NCBI GenBank assembly: GCA_013813125.1
Contig: JACCSH010000085.1
Location: forward strand, 1 to 9,309
Source of the DNA: Nocardioidaceae bacterium
GTDB taxonomy: Bacteria > Actinomycetota > Actinomycetes > Propionibacteriales > Nocardioidaceae
DNA: 9,309 nucleotides
Direction: 5' to 3'
The number at the start of each line of letters is the position of its first letter. The stretch's first letter is position 1. The notes under the pieces are model-generated. The model was not told the origin of the DNA and did not search any database. It saw only the letters and a program-made list of their open reading frames with translations. This document shows positions 1-7,152 of this stretch, piece by piece. The translations under genes were made by a program, and so were the position numbers.

Positions 1-448
1 GCTACGCCGCAACATCGGACAACAGCAACCTTCCTCGTTTGCTCGCCACTCTTGTTGGCGCGACTTTTCTCCTGGTTGGAGTCTTGGGGTTCATCCCGGG
101 AGTGACGACCAACTACGACACCCTTCCGTTCGCGGGACATGAGGGCGAAGCCAGGCTCCTTGACCTCTTCGAGGTGTCGGTGCTGCACAACATCGTCCAC
201 CTCCTGTTCGGGTTGCAGGCCTCGCCATGAGCCGAAGCGCGCGCACCGCGGTCACCTACCTCATCGGAGGCGGGGGGGTCTACCTCGTCCTGTGGGTATA
301 CGGCCTGCTGATCGATCAGGAAAGTGATGCCAACTTCGTACCGCTCAACGACGCCGACAACTGGCTGCACCTGGGCCTGGGGTTGGGCATGATCGCACTG
401 GGACTGCTGGCTCGCAAAGCACTCGACCGCACGCGTACCGCTGTCTAA
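1..448 (+). pseudogene. DUF4383 membrane protein, 5-prime partial and frameshifted
   Basis: Two adjacent reading frames together make one DUF4383 protein, a small actinobacterial integral membrane family of unknown function. Frame 3 (codons from base 3) gives the first helix, ending in VGVLGFIPGVTTNY, then the family-typical VSVLHNIVHLLFG, and then runs into a stop at 228-230. Frame 2 resumes with VAGLAMSRS and continues through YLVLWVYGLLID, NFVPLNDADNWLHLGLG and a stop at 446-448. The join lies at the GGG run at 210-212: one more G would restore a continuous protein of about 149 visible codons with four predicted helices. Frame 3 is open to the window edge, so the true start is probably just outside; the TTG at 39 is a poor alternative because it would begin inside the first conserved helix. 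Whether this is a real mutation or a homopolymer sequencing error cannot be told here. The gene is convergent with the next one, 21 bases apart. Confidence 0.82.
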
Positions 449-469
449 CAGTCAGTAACGACGCGGGCC

Positions 470-2344
470 TCAGCTCTGCGGGGGTTGGGCCTTGCCTTGG
501 GTGAGTCGCTGCGCGGCTCTCGGAACGACCATCGCGGCGAAACCGGAGTGTTGGGTGTCTGCTCTCGCCGCTGGTGTGTAGGTGAGCTGCGTTACGGTGT
601 CGCGGTATCGGAGCAATGCGACACGGAACACGAGGGTCTCGTCTGCTGAAGTGGTGACCTCGATTCGCCACACGCGTCCGGTGACGTCGCCGAAGGCAAC
701 CTTCTCGTCGATTTCCACGCTCAGGGTCCGCAGGCGATCGGCACACACCTGCACGTCGGCAATGACGTCTTGCATGAAGCGCGCGGCCGCCTTGCCGGAG
801 TCGAACTGGCCGTTCGTCTGCGCCATGCCGAAGTACGGCGGCAAGAACCGAGCGTTCGGGATGACGAAGCTGCGGGAGAAGACGTCCTGTGCACCTGCTG
901 CGGCGAAGTCGGCCCGGTCGCATCGAGTTGCAGCTGGGTTGACCGCGGGCTGTCGGGGCGCGGTCGCGACCCAGGGGCGGGTCACCCCCGGGAACAACGG
1001 CAGGTCGACGGTCGTCAAAAAACCTCTCGTCGAATCTGCCGGTGGTGGCGAGGCGTCCACCACCTTGACCTGCTCGCCGGCACAGGCACCTTCCGCGAGC
1101 TTGCATACCGACCCGACCGACCTGTTCAGCACCCTAACGAGTTTGGGTGCTGGCACAGGTTGGGTTGTCGTGCCGCGGGCGATCCAGGTCACCACCGCTG
1201 TGCCGGACCGAGCGACCGCTACCCGCTCAGCGGGAAATTCTTGGTCATCGATGGAGCGCAGGCTCACGAGGAACGCTTGGTCACCGACTCCCTTGATGGA
1301 ACGGAAGCTGAGCAGTTGGTGTCCCGCCGCCGCACAGCCGGCGAACTGCTTGACCAGGCGCCCGGAGGCGAGACGCGCTGACGCATGGCTCGGTGCTATC
1401 TCGAGCACCTGCGTGGCGTCCGCGGGAGCCGCGCCACCGTCCGCCGCGAAGTGGCGAACCCAGAGGTGTTGCGCATCCGGCGAGCTCGGCAGGGAGGAAA
1501 CGCATTCGTCGATGGGCTCGGTGATCGCGAAATCAGCCGAGGAGTCGACGAGTCGCCATGGTTCGGAGTCGTTGAGCATTGTTGCTACTGCGACCGGGGC
1601 AAGTTGTGCCTCCGTGAAGTCAGGCTCCGGCTCGGGTTCGGGCTCGGGAGGACGCGTGCGGGGCTCGGGTGTCGGCCGCTCGACAGCGGCGGGCTCATCC
1701 ACCTGTGCTTCTGTGACTGCCCATGCGCCCGCAGCGAGTGCAAGGGCTGCCGCTCCGACCGTTGCCAGATGGAATCCGCTGCGACGGTTGCCTTCTCGTC
1801 TCAGCTGGCTCGGCCGGCCAACGGGCCGGTTGATCAGGTCATGGCGAAGGCCCTCGAGCGTTGCGGTGAGGGCGGCCGGTGAGGTGTCGAGTCCACGCCG
1901 GCCCAGCGCGGCCGACGCAGTATGCAGTGCATCGGCGGCGGCCTCGTCGCTCAGGCCGACTTCCCGTGCCGCGGTGGACAAATCGAGGCCGGCCAGGTAG
2001 CGGAGGATCACAACCTTGCGAACAGGGGGCTCGAGGGAACCGAGCGCGGCCAGCACAGCACGGTGGTCGTCTGCGGTTTCCCGGGCGGTGACGTACCACG
2101 GCTGTCGGCTCCGCGGCCCCTTCTCGGCTGCACTGAAGGCTCGCTTGCGGACCCACGCGTCCTTGTATGCCGAATCGTCGTCCGGAGCGCGAGAGAGCTT
2201 GCGCCAGTGCTGTCCGGCTGCTGTGAAGGCGTCGGCGAGGGCTTGCTCTGCCACCTCGGTGCTGCCGGCAAACGCATAGACCTGATGAAGCAGGCGGGAA
2301 CGAGATTCGCGGAAGTACGCGTCATATGCGTCAGCGCGCGACAT
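470..2344 (-). CDS. Membrane-anchored sigma-factor-like protein with large extracytoplasmic sensor region
   Basis: This 624-residue protein has a cytoplasmic ECF-sigma-like front end and an outside rear end. Residues about 8-75 resemble sigma-70 region 2. Residues about 93-150 resemble region 4, a helix-turn-helix with the pattern LEPPVRKVVILRYLAGLDLSTAAREVGLS. Residues 192-211 form a single Ala/Leu-rich transmembrane helix after a basic stretch (RRREGNRRSG-like), consistent with N-in topology. A Pro/Glu linker (residues 226-242) follows. The remaining 380 residues hold six cysteines (281, 337, 414, 421, 475, 534). Two segments, about 265-410 and 460-610, share a layout with Cys pairs 56 and 59 residues apart, which suggests a tandem module similar in style to the PknH-type extracellular sensor. 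The start ATG has AGGAGAC six bases upstream (2351-2357). No separate anti-sigma gene is adjacent. Promoter-binding activity is inferred; region 2 is divergent, so it may instead be a sigma-derived regulator. The sigma-like fold and membrane anchor are fairly secure; the ligand and regulon are unknown. Confidence 0.85.
   Translation of the reverse strand: MSRADAYDAYFRESRSRLLHQVYAFAGSTEVAEQALADAFTAAGQHWRKLSRAPDDDSAYKDAWVRKRAFSAAEKGPRSRQPWYVTARETADDHRAVLAALGSLEPPVRKVVILRYLAGLDLSTAAREVGLSDEAAADALHTASAALGRRGLDTSPAALTATLEGLRHDLINRPVGRPSQLRREGNRRSGFHLATVGAAALALAAGAWAVTEAQVDEPAAVERPTPEPRTRPPEPEPEPEPDFTEAQLAPVAVATMLNDSEPWRLVDSSADFAITEPIDECVSSLPSSPDAQHLWVRHFAADGGAAPADATQVLEIAPSHASARLASGRLVKQFAGCAAAGHQLLSFRSIKGVGDQAFLVSLRSIDDQEFPAERVAVARSGTAVVTWIARGTTTQPVPAPKLVRVLNRSVGSVCKLAEGACAGEQVKVVDASPPPADSTRGFLTTVDLPLFPGVTRPWVATAPRQPAVNPAATRCDRADFAAAGAQDVFSRSFVIPNARFLPPYFGMAQTNGQFDSGKAAARFMQDVIADVQVCADRLRTLSVEIDEKVAFGDVTGRVWRIEVTTSADETLVFRVALLRYRDTVTQLTYTPAARADTQHSGFAAMVVPRAAQRLTQGKAQPPQS
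1623..1652. repeat. Hexanucleotide tandem repeat coding Glu-Pro linker
   Basis: Five 6-base units of the form GGNTCN (the last, GGAGGA, degenerate) lie inside the sigma-like gene. Read on the minus strand they encode the PEPEPEPEP linker just outside the membrane helix. Such a repeat can vary in unit number without shifting frame. Confidence 0.7.
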
Positions 2345-2350
2345 CGACGA

Positions 2351-2393
2351 GTCTCCTAGCGGCTGACAGTACGGGCAAGGCGGCGCAACCGAA
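2351..2393 (-). promoter_or_regulatory. Possible promoter and RBS of the sigma-like gene
   Basis: On the minus strand, TTCGGT (2393-2388), a 16-base spacer and TACTGT (2371-2366) resemble a -35/-10 pair. They are followed by the ribosome binding site AGGAGAC (2357-2351), six bases before the ATG at 2344. The ribosome site is convincing. The promoter boxes are weak matches in GC-rich DNA and would leave a very short leader of about 15 bases. Confidence 0.3.
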
Positions 2394-2431
2394 GGGTCTC
2401 GCCACTGCGACCGTAGACGATCTGGCCGCAG

Positions 2432-2554
2432 CTACACCAATGCTGTCGTGTGCGGGGCCTGGGCAGGAGGCTGGACGTCCAGGGCAGCGACGATCGAGTT
2501 CTGATCCTCAAGCGGTGTGTCCAGCGCAATCTCGAGCTGCGACTCGGCGACCAT
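2432..2554 (-). CDS. Possible small protein, 40 codons, unknown
   Basis: This ATG-to-TAG frame lies between the sigma-like gene and perM. It encodes MVAESQLEIALDTPLEDQNS and continues to a Pro/Gln-rich end. Third positions are about three quarters G or C and the composition is natural (acidic, no membrane helix, no Cys), unlike the Arg/Pro-rich shadow frames of this region. It stops 87 bases before the sigma-like start and would be transcribed with that gene, divergently from perM with 8 bases between the two starts. There is no good ribosome binding site before the ATG. A GTG two codons upstream (2560) is an alternative. I do not recognise a family, and it could be a chance frame. Confidence 0.25.
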   Translation of the reverse strand: MVAESQLEIALDTPLEDQNSIVAALDVQPPAQAPHTTALV

Positions 2555-2562
2555 GAGCACCA

Positions 2563-3771
2563 ATGACTCAAATGCTGTCCCGATCGGTGCTGTCTGGGCG
2601 CGAGAGCTCGCTGGGTCCGCAACGGCCGCTCGTATTGTCCGCTGTCGCAGCGGCGCTGTGGGTGGTGTTTGTTGGCCTCGTGTCATGTGTGGCCGTATCT
2701 GTCGCGGCATGGGTTGCCGCCGACAGCGGGTCCTTCGGCGGAGCGATCCGGGTGGGGGCGCTCGCCTGGCTGGTCACCTTGGGGTCGGGGTTGAATCTCG
2801 ATGGGGTGAGCATCACCGCTGTGCCGCTCGGCCTGACCGCTGTGACGGCCTGGCTGCTCTATCGTTGCGGGCGATGGGCCGGAGCCAGCTCAGCTCCCCA
2901 CGAAGGGCGGCAAGCCGCTTGGGCGGTCGTGGTCATTGGTGGCACGTTCACCGCGACTGTGCTGGTGGTGCTGGTCGCGACCAGCTCCCCGGACGTTCAC
3001 GCTGAGCCCCTCCGCGCGCTAGTCGCCTCGGCCTCGTTGGCAGGGATCTTCGGCGGGTGGGGACTGGTCCGTGGCGCAAAGTTGTCCGAGCAGCTGCTGG
3101 GCCGGTTGTCCACGGTCGCGCGCGCCATCCTGTCCGGCGGATGTGCGGGCGTTGCTGCGCTGGTCATGCTGAGCGGATGCCTGTTCACCGCAGCGGTTGT
3201 TGCGCGCTTCTCGGCAGCTCTCGGCGTTGCCGAAAACATGCACGGGAGTGTCGTCGGGGGGGCAATCGTGGCCCTGGTGGGCATCGCAATGGTTCCGAAC
3301 GCGGTGCTCTGTGCCGGGTCGTTTCTCGTCGGGCCAGGGTTCTCTGTTGGAGCGGGCACCTCTGTTGCACCGAGCGGAGTCACCCTCGGCACCTTGCCGA
3401 CGTTCCCGCTCTTTGCCGCCGTGCCTACGGACGATGGCGGCTGGTGGCAGCAGCTGCTGATCGGGCTACCGGTTCTGGCCGGGGCGGTGGCCGGGCTCAT
3501 CACACTGCGCCGGCTTCCGGTGGACCACCTGAGCCGTGCTGCTCTCCGTGGCGCCTGTGCGGGACTCGTAACGGGCGTCGGCTTCGGTGCTCTGACCTGG
3601 CTTGCCACTGGCGCCATCGGTCCCGGTCGGATGCAAGAGGTCGGCCCGAATGTCGCCATGACGATGCTCGTCGCGAGCGGAGCAGCGGTGCTCGGGGGGG
3701 CGGCCGCGGCGACCACCGCTCGCTGGCGCGCCGGGGAGCCACCCAGTTCCCGGCCGTTGACTCGTTCATGA
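2563..3771 (+). CDS. perM: PerM-like cell division membrane protein (DUF6350)
   Basis: This 402-residue polytopic membrane protein has roughly nine or ten hydrophobic segments, for example residues 24-52, 82-100, 118-140, 150-168, 190-214, 228-256, 298-314, 328-350 and 364-386. It carries a DUF6350-like Gly/Pro-rich segment at 257-285 (GPGFSVGAGTSVAPSG followed by LPTFPLFAAVP). In Mycobacterium tuberculosis the DUF6350 protein PerM (Rv0955) lies directly before purN and purH, exactly as here, and has been linked to cell division through FtsB. Function is assigned by family and position. The start is uncertain: ATG 2563 and ATG 2572 are both in frame, neither has a clear ribosome binding site, and the second fits the usual short basic N-terminus at least as well. 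Its stop overlaps the purN start (ATGA), so the two genes are cotranscribed and probably translationally coupled. Confidence 0.9.
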   Translation: MTQMLSRSVLSGRESSLGPQRPLVLSAVAAALWVVFVGLVSCVAVSVAAWVAADSGSFGGAIRVGALAWLVTLGSGLNLDGVSITAVPLGLTAVTAWLLYRCGRWAGASSAPHEGRQAAWAVVVIGGTFTATVLVVLVATSSPDVHAEPLRALVASASLAGIFGGWGLVRGAKLSEQLLGRLSTVARAILSGGCAGVAALVMLSGCLFTAAVVARFSAALGVAENMHGSVVGGAIVALVGIAMVPNAVLCAGSFLVGPGFSVGAGTSVAPSGVTLGTLPTFPLFAAVPTDDGGWWQQLLIGLPVLAGAVAGLITLRRLPVDHLSRAALRGACAGLVTGVGFGALTWLATGAIGPGRMQEVGPNVAMTMLVASGAAVLGGAAAATTARWRAGEPPSSRPLTRS

Positions 3772-4373
3772 CCGCTCGGCTCGTTGTCCTCGTGTCCGGC
3801 AACGGCACCAACCTGCAGGCGTTGCTCGACGCCAGCTTGGATCCGGGGTACGGCGCTGAGGTGGTGGCTGTCGGAGCCGATCGTGGAGGCACACCCGCGA
3901 TCGAGCGGGCCCGCGCCGCGGACATTGCCGCCTTCGAGCTTCCGGTCTCCCGGTATCCGAACCGAGACGCCTGGGACCGGGAGTTCACCGATCGGGTGGC
4001 CACCTACGAGCCCGATCTCATCGTTTCTGCCGGGTTCTTGAAGCTTGCCGGAACGGCGTTCCTGTCCCGTTTTGGCGGTAGCTACGTCAACACCCATCCG
4101 GCATTGCTGCCAGCCTTCCCAGGAATGCATGCCCCAAGGGACGCTCTCGACTATGGCGTCAAGATCACCGGGGCCACTCTCTTCGTGGTGGATGAGGGTA
4201 TCGACACCGGTCCGATTGTGGCTCAAGTCGCCGTACCCGTCGAGAACGACGACACTCAGTTCACCTTGCACGAGCGGATCAAGGCAGCTGAGAGGGTGAT
4301 GGTGGTCGAATGGGTGGGACGGATGGCGCGAAACGGGTTCACCATCGAGGGGAGAAGGGTCACGGTTCGGTGA
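3768..4373 (+). CDS. purN: Phosphoribosylglycinamide formyltransferase
   Basis: PurN transfers the formyl group of 10-formyl-THF to glycinamide ribonucleotide, the third step of de novo purine synthesis, in the cytoplasm. The 201-residue length fits the family. Visible signatures are the phosphate-binding GNGTN at residues 11-15, the catalytic Asn108 and His110 in VNTHPALLP, the folate-site stretch [11 protein letters not shown], and the catalytic Asp146 in [10 protein letters not shown]. The ATG overlaps the perM stop by four bases. No Shine-Dalgarno sequence sits just upstream, so initiation probably depends on ribosomes finishing perM. The 3-prime end overlaps purH in the same way. Reading frame and active-site residues are intact. 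Confidence 0.97.
   Translation: MTARLVVLVSGNGTNLQALLDASLDPGYGAEVVAVGADRGGTPAIERARAADIAAFELPVSRYPNRDAWDREFTDRVATYEPDLIVSAGFLKLAGTAFLSRFGGSYVNTHPALLPAFPGMHAPRDALDYGVKITGATLFVVDEGIDTGPIVAQVAVPVENDDTQFTLHERIKAAERVMVVEWVGRMARNGFTIEGRRVTVR
4351..4358 (+). promoter_or_regulatory. Ribosome binding site of purH
   Basis: GGAGAAGG lies inside the purN coding sequence, 11 bases before the GTG at 4370. It supports that GTG as the purH start rather than the ATG at 4310, which would add 20 residues with no family counterpart. Confidence 0.65.
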
Positions 4374-5935
4374 GTGACGACAGGCGTGCCATCACCCGGG
4401 CTCTCATCTCCGTGTACGACAAGGCGGGGCTCGAGGAGTTGGGCAGGTTCTTGGCTGGCGCCGGTGTGGCTCTCGTGTCGACCGGTTCCACAGCCAGTCG
4501 CCTCACCGCAGCCGGAGTCGGGGTGACTACAGTCGAGGAGCTGACCGGCTTCCCCGAGTGTTTGGACGGTCGGGTCAAGACACTCCACCCTCATGTGCAC
4601 GCCGGCATCCTCGCCGACCTGCGGCTGGACTCCCACCGTGAGCAGCTAGCGAACTTGTCCATCGAGCCGTTTGACCTCGTCGTGTCGAACCTCTATCCGT
4701 TTTCAGACACCGTGCGCTCGGGTGCGTCACCTGACGAGTGCGTCGAGCAGATCGACATCGGTGGTCCCTCGATGGTTCGCGGCGCGGCCAAGAACCACGC
4801 CAGCGTCGCCATCGTCACGTCCCCGTCTCAGTACGGCGACCTGATTGCTGCAGTGGGCCGGGGCGGCTTCACCCTAAATGAGCGGCGACGCCTGGCAGCG
4901 GAGGCGTTCGCGCACACCGCGACATACGACGTAGCGGTTGCGGAGTGGTTCTCCCGCCAGCAATGCGAGCCCGAAGGAGGCTGGCCCGCGTTCGCGGGCA
5001 CGACGCTGCGTCGCCGTGCCCTGCTGCGCTACGGCGAGAACTCCCATCAGCCCGCCGCCTTGTACGTCGACTCGCAGGGCGAGCGTGGCCTCGCTTGGGC
5101 CGAACAGCTGCACGGGAAGGAGATGTCGTTCAACAACTACATCGACGCGGGGGCCGCTCACCGCGCCGCCTACGACTTCGCCGACCCGACTGTCGCCGCG
5201 GTCGCCATCATCAAGCATGCGAACCCGTGCGGAATCGCCCTCGGGACCGACGTTGCCGACGCGCACGCCAAGGCCCATGCGTGTGACCCGGTCTCGGCGT
5301 ACGGCGGGGTGGTTGCCGCGAACCAGACGGTGTCCGCGGCCATGGCGAGCCAGCTGACGGACGTGTTCACCGAAGTGATCGTGGCGCCTGGCTTCGACGA
5401 TGAAGCCATCAGGCTGCTGACCGCGAAGAAGAATCTGCGGCTGCTGCGATGCGCTCCGCCGGTGGAGTCAGAGACCGAGTGGCGGCAGATCTCCGGCGGC
5501 ATGTTGGGGCAGGCCGCCGATCGCTTTCAGGCTGCGGGCGACAACAGCTCCAACTGGCGGCTCGTGAGCGGCTCACCCCTCGACGAAGACGCGCTGGCGG
5601 ACGTTGCCTTTGCGTGGCGCGCCTGTCGGTCGGTGAAGTCCAACGCCATTCTGCTTGCCGTCGATCGAGCCACGGTGGGCGTGGGGATGGGCCAGGTGAA
5701 CCGGGTCGACGCTGCTCGCCTCGCGGTATCGCGCGCCGGCGATCGGGCACGAGGATCGGTGGCAGCGTCCGATGCGTTCTTCCCGTTCGCCGATGGACTG
5801 CAGATTCTGATCGAAGCAGGAGTGCGCGCCGTCATCCAACCTGGTGGCTCGATGCGAGACGAGGAAGTGGTCGCTGCCGCCGAAGCGGCTGGTACGTCGA
5901 TGTATGTCACCGGTACGCGGCACTTCGCTCACTGA
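4370..5935 (+). CDS. purH: Bifunctional AICAR formyltransferase / IMP cyclohydrolase
   Basis: PurH carries out the last two steps to IMP: formylation of AICAR with 10-formyl-THF, then ring closure. The 521-residue length is normal. The N-terminal MGS-like cyclohydrolase domain (about residues 8-145) shows [27 protein letters not shown] and VSNLYPF, plus [15 protein letters not shown]. The AICAR transformylase domain shows RYGENSHQ (220-227), [14 protein letters not shown], the catalytic Lys282-His283 in [24 protein letters not shown] (Lys423, Asn425) and the C-terminal [11 protein letters not shown] chose GTG 4370 because it overlaps the purN stop by four bases (GTGA), has a ribosome site 11 bases upstream and starts at the family-typical distance before the first beta strand. 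No key residue is missing. It ends the perM-purN-purH coupled set, with 56 bases before the folD start used here. Confidence 0.97.
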   Translation: MSDDRRAITRALISVYDKAGLEELGRFLAGAGVALVSTGSTASRLTAAGVGVTTVEELTGFPECLDGRVKTLHPHVHAGILADLRLDSHREQLANLSIEPFDLVVSNLYPFSDTVRSGASPDECVEQIDIGGPSMVRGAAKNHASVAIVTSPSQYGDLIAAVGRGGFTLNERRRLAAEAFAHTATYDVAVAEWFSRQQCEPEGGWPAFAGTTLRRRALLRYGENSHQPAALYVDSQGERGLAWAEQLHGKEMSFNNYIDAGAAHRAAYDFADPTVAAVAIIKHANPCGIALGTDVADAHAKAHACDPVSAYGGVVAANQTVSAAMASQLTDVFTEVIVAPGFDDEAIRLLTAKKNLRLLRCAPPVESETEWRQISGGMLGQAADRFQAAGDNSSNWRLVSGSPLDEDALADVAFAWRACRSVKSNAILLAVDRATVGVGMGQVNRVDAARLAVSRAGDRARGSVAASDAFFPFADGLQILIEAGVRAVIQPGGSMRDEEVVAAAEAAGTSMYVTGTRHFAH

Positions 5936-5946
5936 ACGCTGTCGGC

Positions 5947-5967
5947 TCCTGAGTTCAGGAAACTTCC
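5947..5967. promoter_or_regulatory. Two overlapping palindromes between purH and folD
   Basis: TCCTGA-GT-TCAGGA (5947-5960) is a perfect inverted repeat. It overlaps a second one, GGAA-AC-TTCC (5958-5967). Together they cover the region upstream of folD, including an AGGA that could serve the ATG at 5968, and they sit at the -35 area of the candidate promoter. This could be an operator. There is no T-run, so it does not look like an intrinsic terminator. Confidence 0.4.
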
Positions 5968-5992
5968 ATGCACCGTGACACAATCGGCGACG
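5955..5992 (+). promoter_or_regulatory. Candidate folD promoter with leaderless start
   Basis: TTCAGG (5955-5960), an 18-base spacer and CACAAT (5979-5984) would place transcription initiation at about 5991-5992, on or next to the GTG start of folD. This geometry is common for leaderless actinobacterial mRNAs. The -10 box is imperfect, so this is inference. Confidence 0.35.
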
Positions 5993-6849
5993 TGACAGCC
6001 CAGATCATGGACGGAAAGGCGGCCGCAAAAGCCATTAAAGCCGACCTCACGACGCGGGTCGCCCGCCTGGCCGAGATGGGAATCACCCCGGGGCTCGGCA
6101 CTGTCTTGATCGGTACGGACGCTGGCAGCTTGTCGTACGTTGCCGGCAAGCACCGCGACTGCGAGCAGGTAGGGATCGCTTCGATCAAAGAACACCACCC
6201 AGCTGACGTGGGCCAGGAGTTTCTCGAAGACCGCATCGCCAGACTCAACGAAGATCCGGCGTGCACGGGGTTCATCGTGCAACTGCCCCTGCCCAGGCAT
6301 CTCGACACACATCGCGCCATCGAGTTGGTTGAGCCGGAAAAAGACGCCGACGGGCTGCATCCGACGAATTTGGGGCGGCTGGTCCACATGAACGATGGGC
6401 CGCTTCCCTGCACGCCGCGCGGCATCGTCGAGCTGCTCCAGAGGTACGACGTCAAGCTCGACGGCGCGGAGGTGTGTGTCATCGGGCGCGGCGTGACGGT
6501 CGGTCGGCCGTTGGGCCTGGTCCTCACGCGCCGAACCGAGAATGCCACCGTAACGCTGTGCCACACCGGCACGCGAGACCTGGCGTCCCACGTTCGGCGA
6601 GCAGACATCGTGGTCGCTGCGGCCGGAGTGCCCGGGCTCGTCACGGCGGATGGAGTCAAGCCGGGCGCGGCCGTCCTCGACGTGGGGGTGTCTCGCACGT
6701 TGGGTGGCATTCGCGGGGATGTGTCAGGCGACGTCTCCAGCGTGGCCGGCTATCTGGCTCCCATGCCGGGCGGCGTGGGCCCGATGACCAGGGCGATGCT
6801 GCTCACCAACGTCGTCGAGGCGGCTGAGAAGGCTGCTGACCTGCGGTGA
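5992..6849 (+). CDS. folD: Methylene-THF dehydrogenase / methenyl-THF cyclohydrolase
   Basis: FolD oxidises 5,10-methylene-THF with NADP to methenyl-THF and hydrolyses it to 10-formyl-THF, the cofactor used by PurN and PurH just upstream. From GTG 5992 the protein has 285 residues, the usual size. It begins [19 protein letters not shown], a family-typical start. Catalytic Tyr49 and Lys53 are seen in [10 protein letters not shown], Gln97 in VQLPLP, Asp120 in [10 protein letters not shown], the substrate-site PCTPRGI, the nucleotide-binding GRGVTVGRP and the C-terminal [13 protein letters not shown]. An in-frame ATG at 5968 has a better ribosome site (AGGA, seven bases away) and would add eight residues, MHRDTIGD. 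I prefer the GTG on homology and on a promoter placed for leaderless initiation, but both could be used. The stop overlaps the next gene by four bases. Confidence 0.95.
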   Translation: MTAQIMDGKAAAKAIKADLTTRVARLAEMGITPGLGTVLIGTDAGSLSYVAGKHRDCEQVGIASIKEHHPADVGQEFLEDRIARLNEDPACTGFIVQLPLPRHLDTHRAIELVEPEKDADGLHPTNLGRLVHMNDGPLPCTPRGIVELLQRYDVKLDGAEVCVIGRGVTVGRPLGLVLTRRTENATVTLCHTGTRDLASHVRRADIVVAAAGVPGLVTADGVKPGAAVLDVGVSRTLGGIRGDVSGDVSSVAGYLAPMPGGVGPMTRAMLLTNVVEAAEKAADLR

Positions 6850-7127
6850 GCTGGTTGAAGAAGCCCTCCACTCCTGGTGGGGTCATCTACCTCTTCGTCT
6901 TGGCGATTTTGATCACTGGACTTGTGATGGTCGGTCTCGGCACCTGGCGGACCGGCGTTGCGGTGATGGGAGCGAGCTTTGCGGTGGCGTTTCTCGCCCG
7001 GCTGGTCTTGTCTGACGAGCGCGCGGGCATGCTGCGGATAAGGCGGCGCTTCGTCGACCTGATCACGATGGCCGTCTGCTGCAGCGGCATGGTGGCCTTG
7101 GCGTTCGTCATACCGACACGTAGCTGA
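6846..7127 (+). CDS. DUF3017 small membrane protein
   Basis: This 93-residue protein has three predicted transmembrane helices, at about residues 13-31, 35-54 and 70-88. The basic loop [17 protein letters not shown] between the second and third is a hallmark of DUF3017. The family is actinobacterial, of unknown function, and is regularly found next to folD. The GTG start overlaps the folD stop (GTGA), with GAGAAGG 13 bases upstream, so the two are almost certainly cotranslated. It is the last gene on this strand; the next gene converges with a 25-base gap that shows no clear hairpin terminator. Confidence 0.88.
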   Translation: MSWLKKPSTPGGVIYLFVLAILITGLVMVGLGTWRTGVAVMGASFAVAFLARLVLSDERAGMLRIRRRFVDLITMAVCCSGMVALAFVIPTRS

Positions 7128-7152
7128 CCACTGCCGATCCGGGCTGCACGAA

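Noticed and set aside
345..1106. Minus-strand frame of 253 codons overlapping the end of the sigma-like gene and DUF4383
   Set aside because: Arg/Pro-rich shadow; both overlapping genes have better support.
582..2000. Plus-strand open frame of 472 codons opposite the sigma-like gene
   Set aside because: It is the mirror of a GC-rich gene: Ser/Arg/Ala-rich, no domain, no ribosome site. The minus-strand frame has recognisable sigma-like and membrane segments.
2997..4271. Minus-strand open frame of 424 codons opposite perM and purN
   Set aside because: PurN motifs are unambiguous on the plus strand; this frame is Pro/Thr/Ala-rich with no recognisable domain.
4310..4369. Upstream ATG start for purH adding 20 residues
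   Set aside because: The extra residues have no family counterpart; GTG 4370 has a ribosome site and the 4-base overlap with purN.
5947..5967. Rho-independent terminator after purH
   Set aside because: The inverted repeats are short (6 and 4 bp) and not followed by T residues; an operator role fits better.
7128..7152. Possible bidirectional terminator between DUF3017 and the hemerythrin gene
   Set aside because: Only 25 bases, with no stable inverted repeat and no T-run on either strand.
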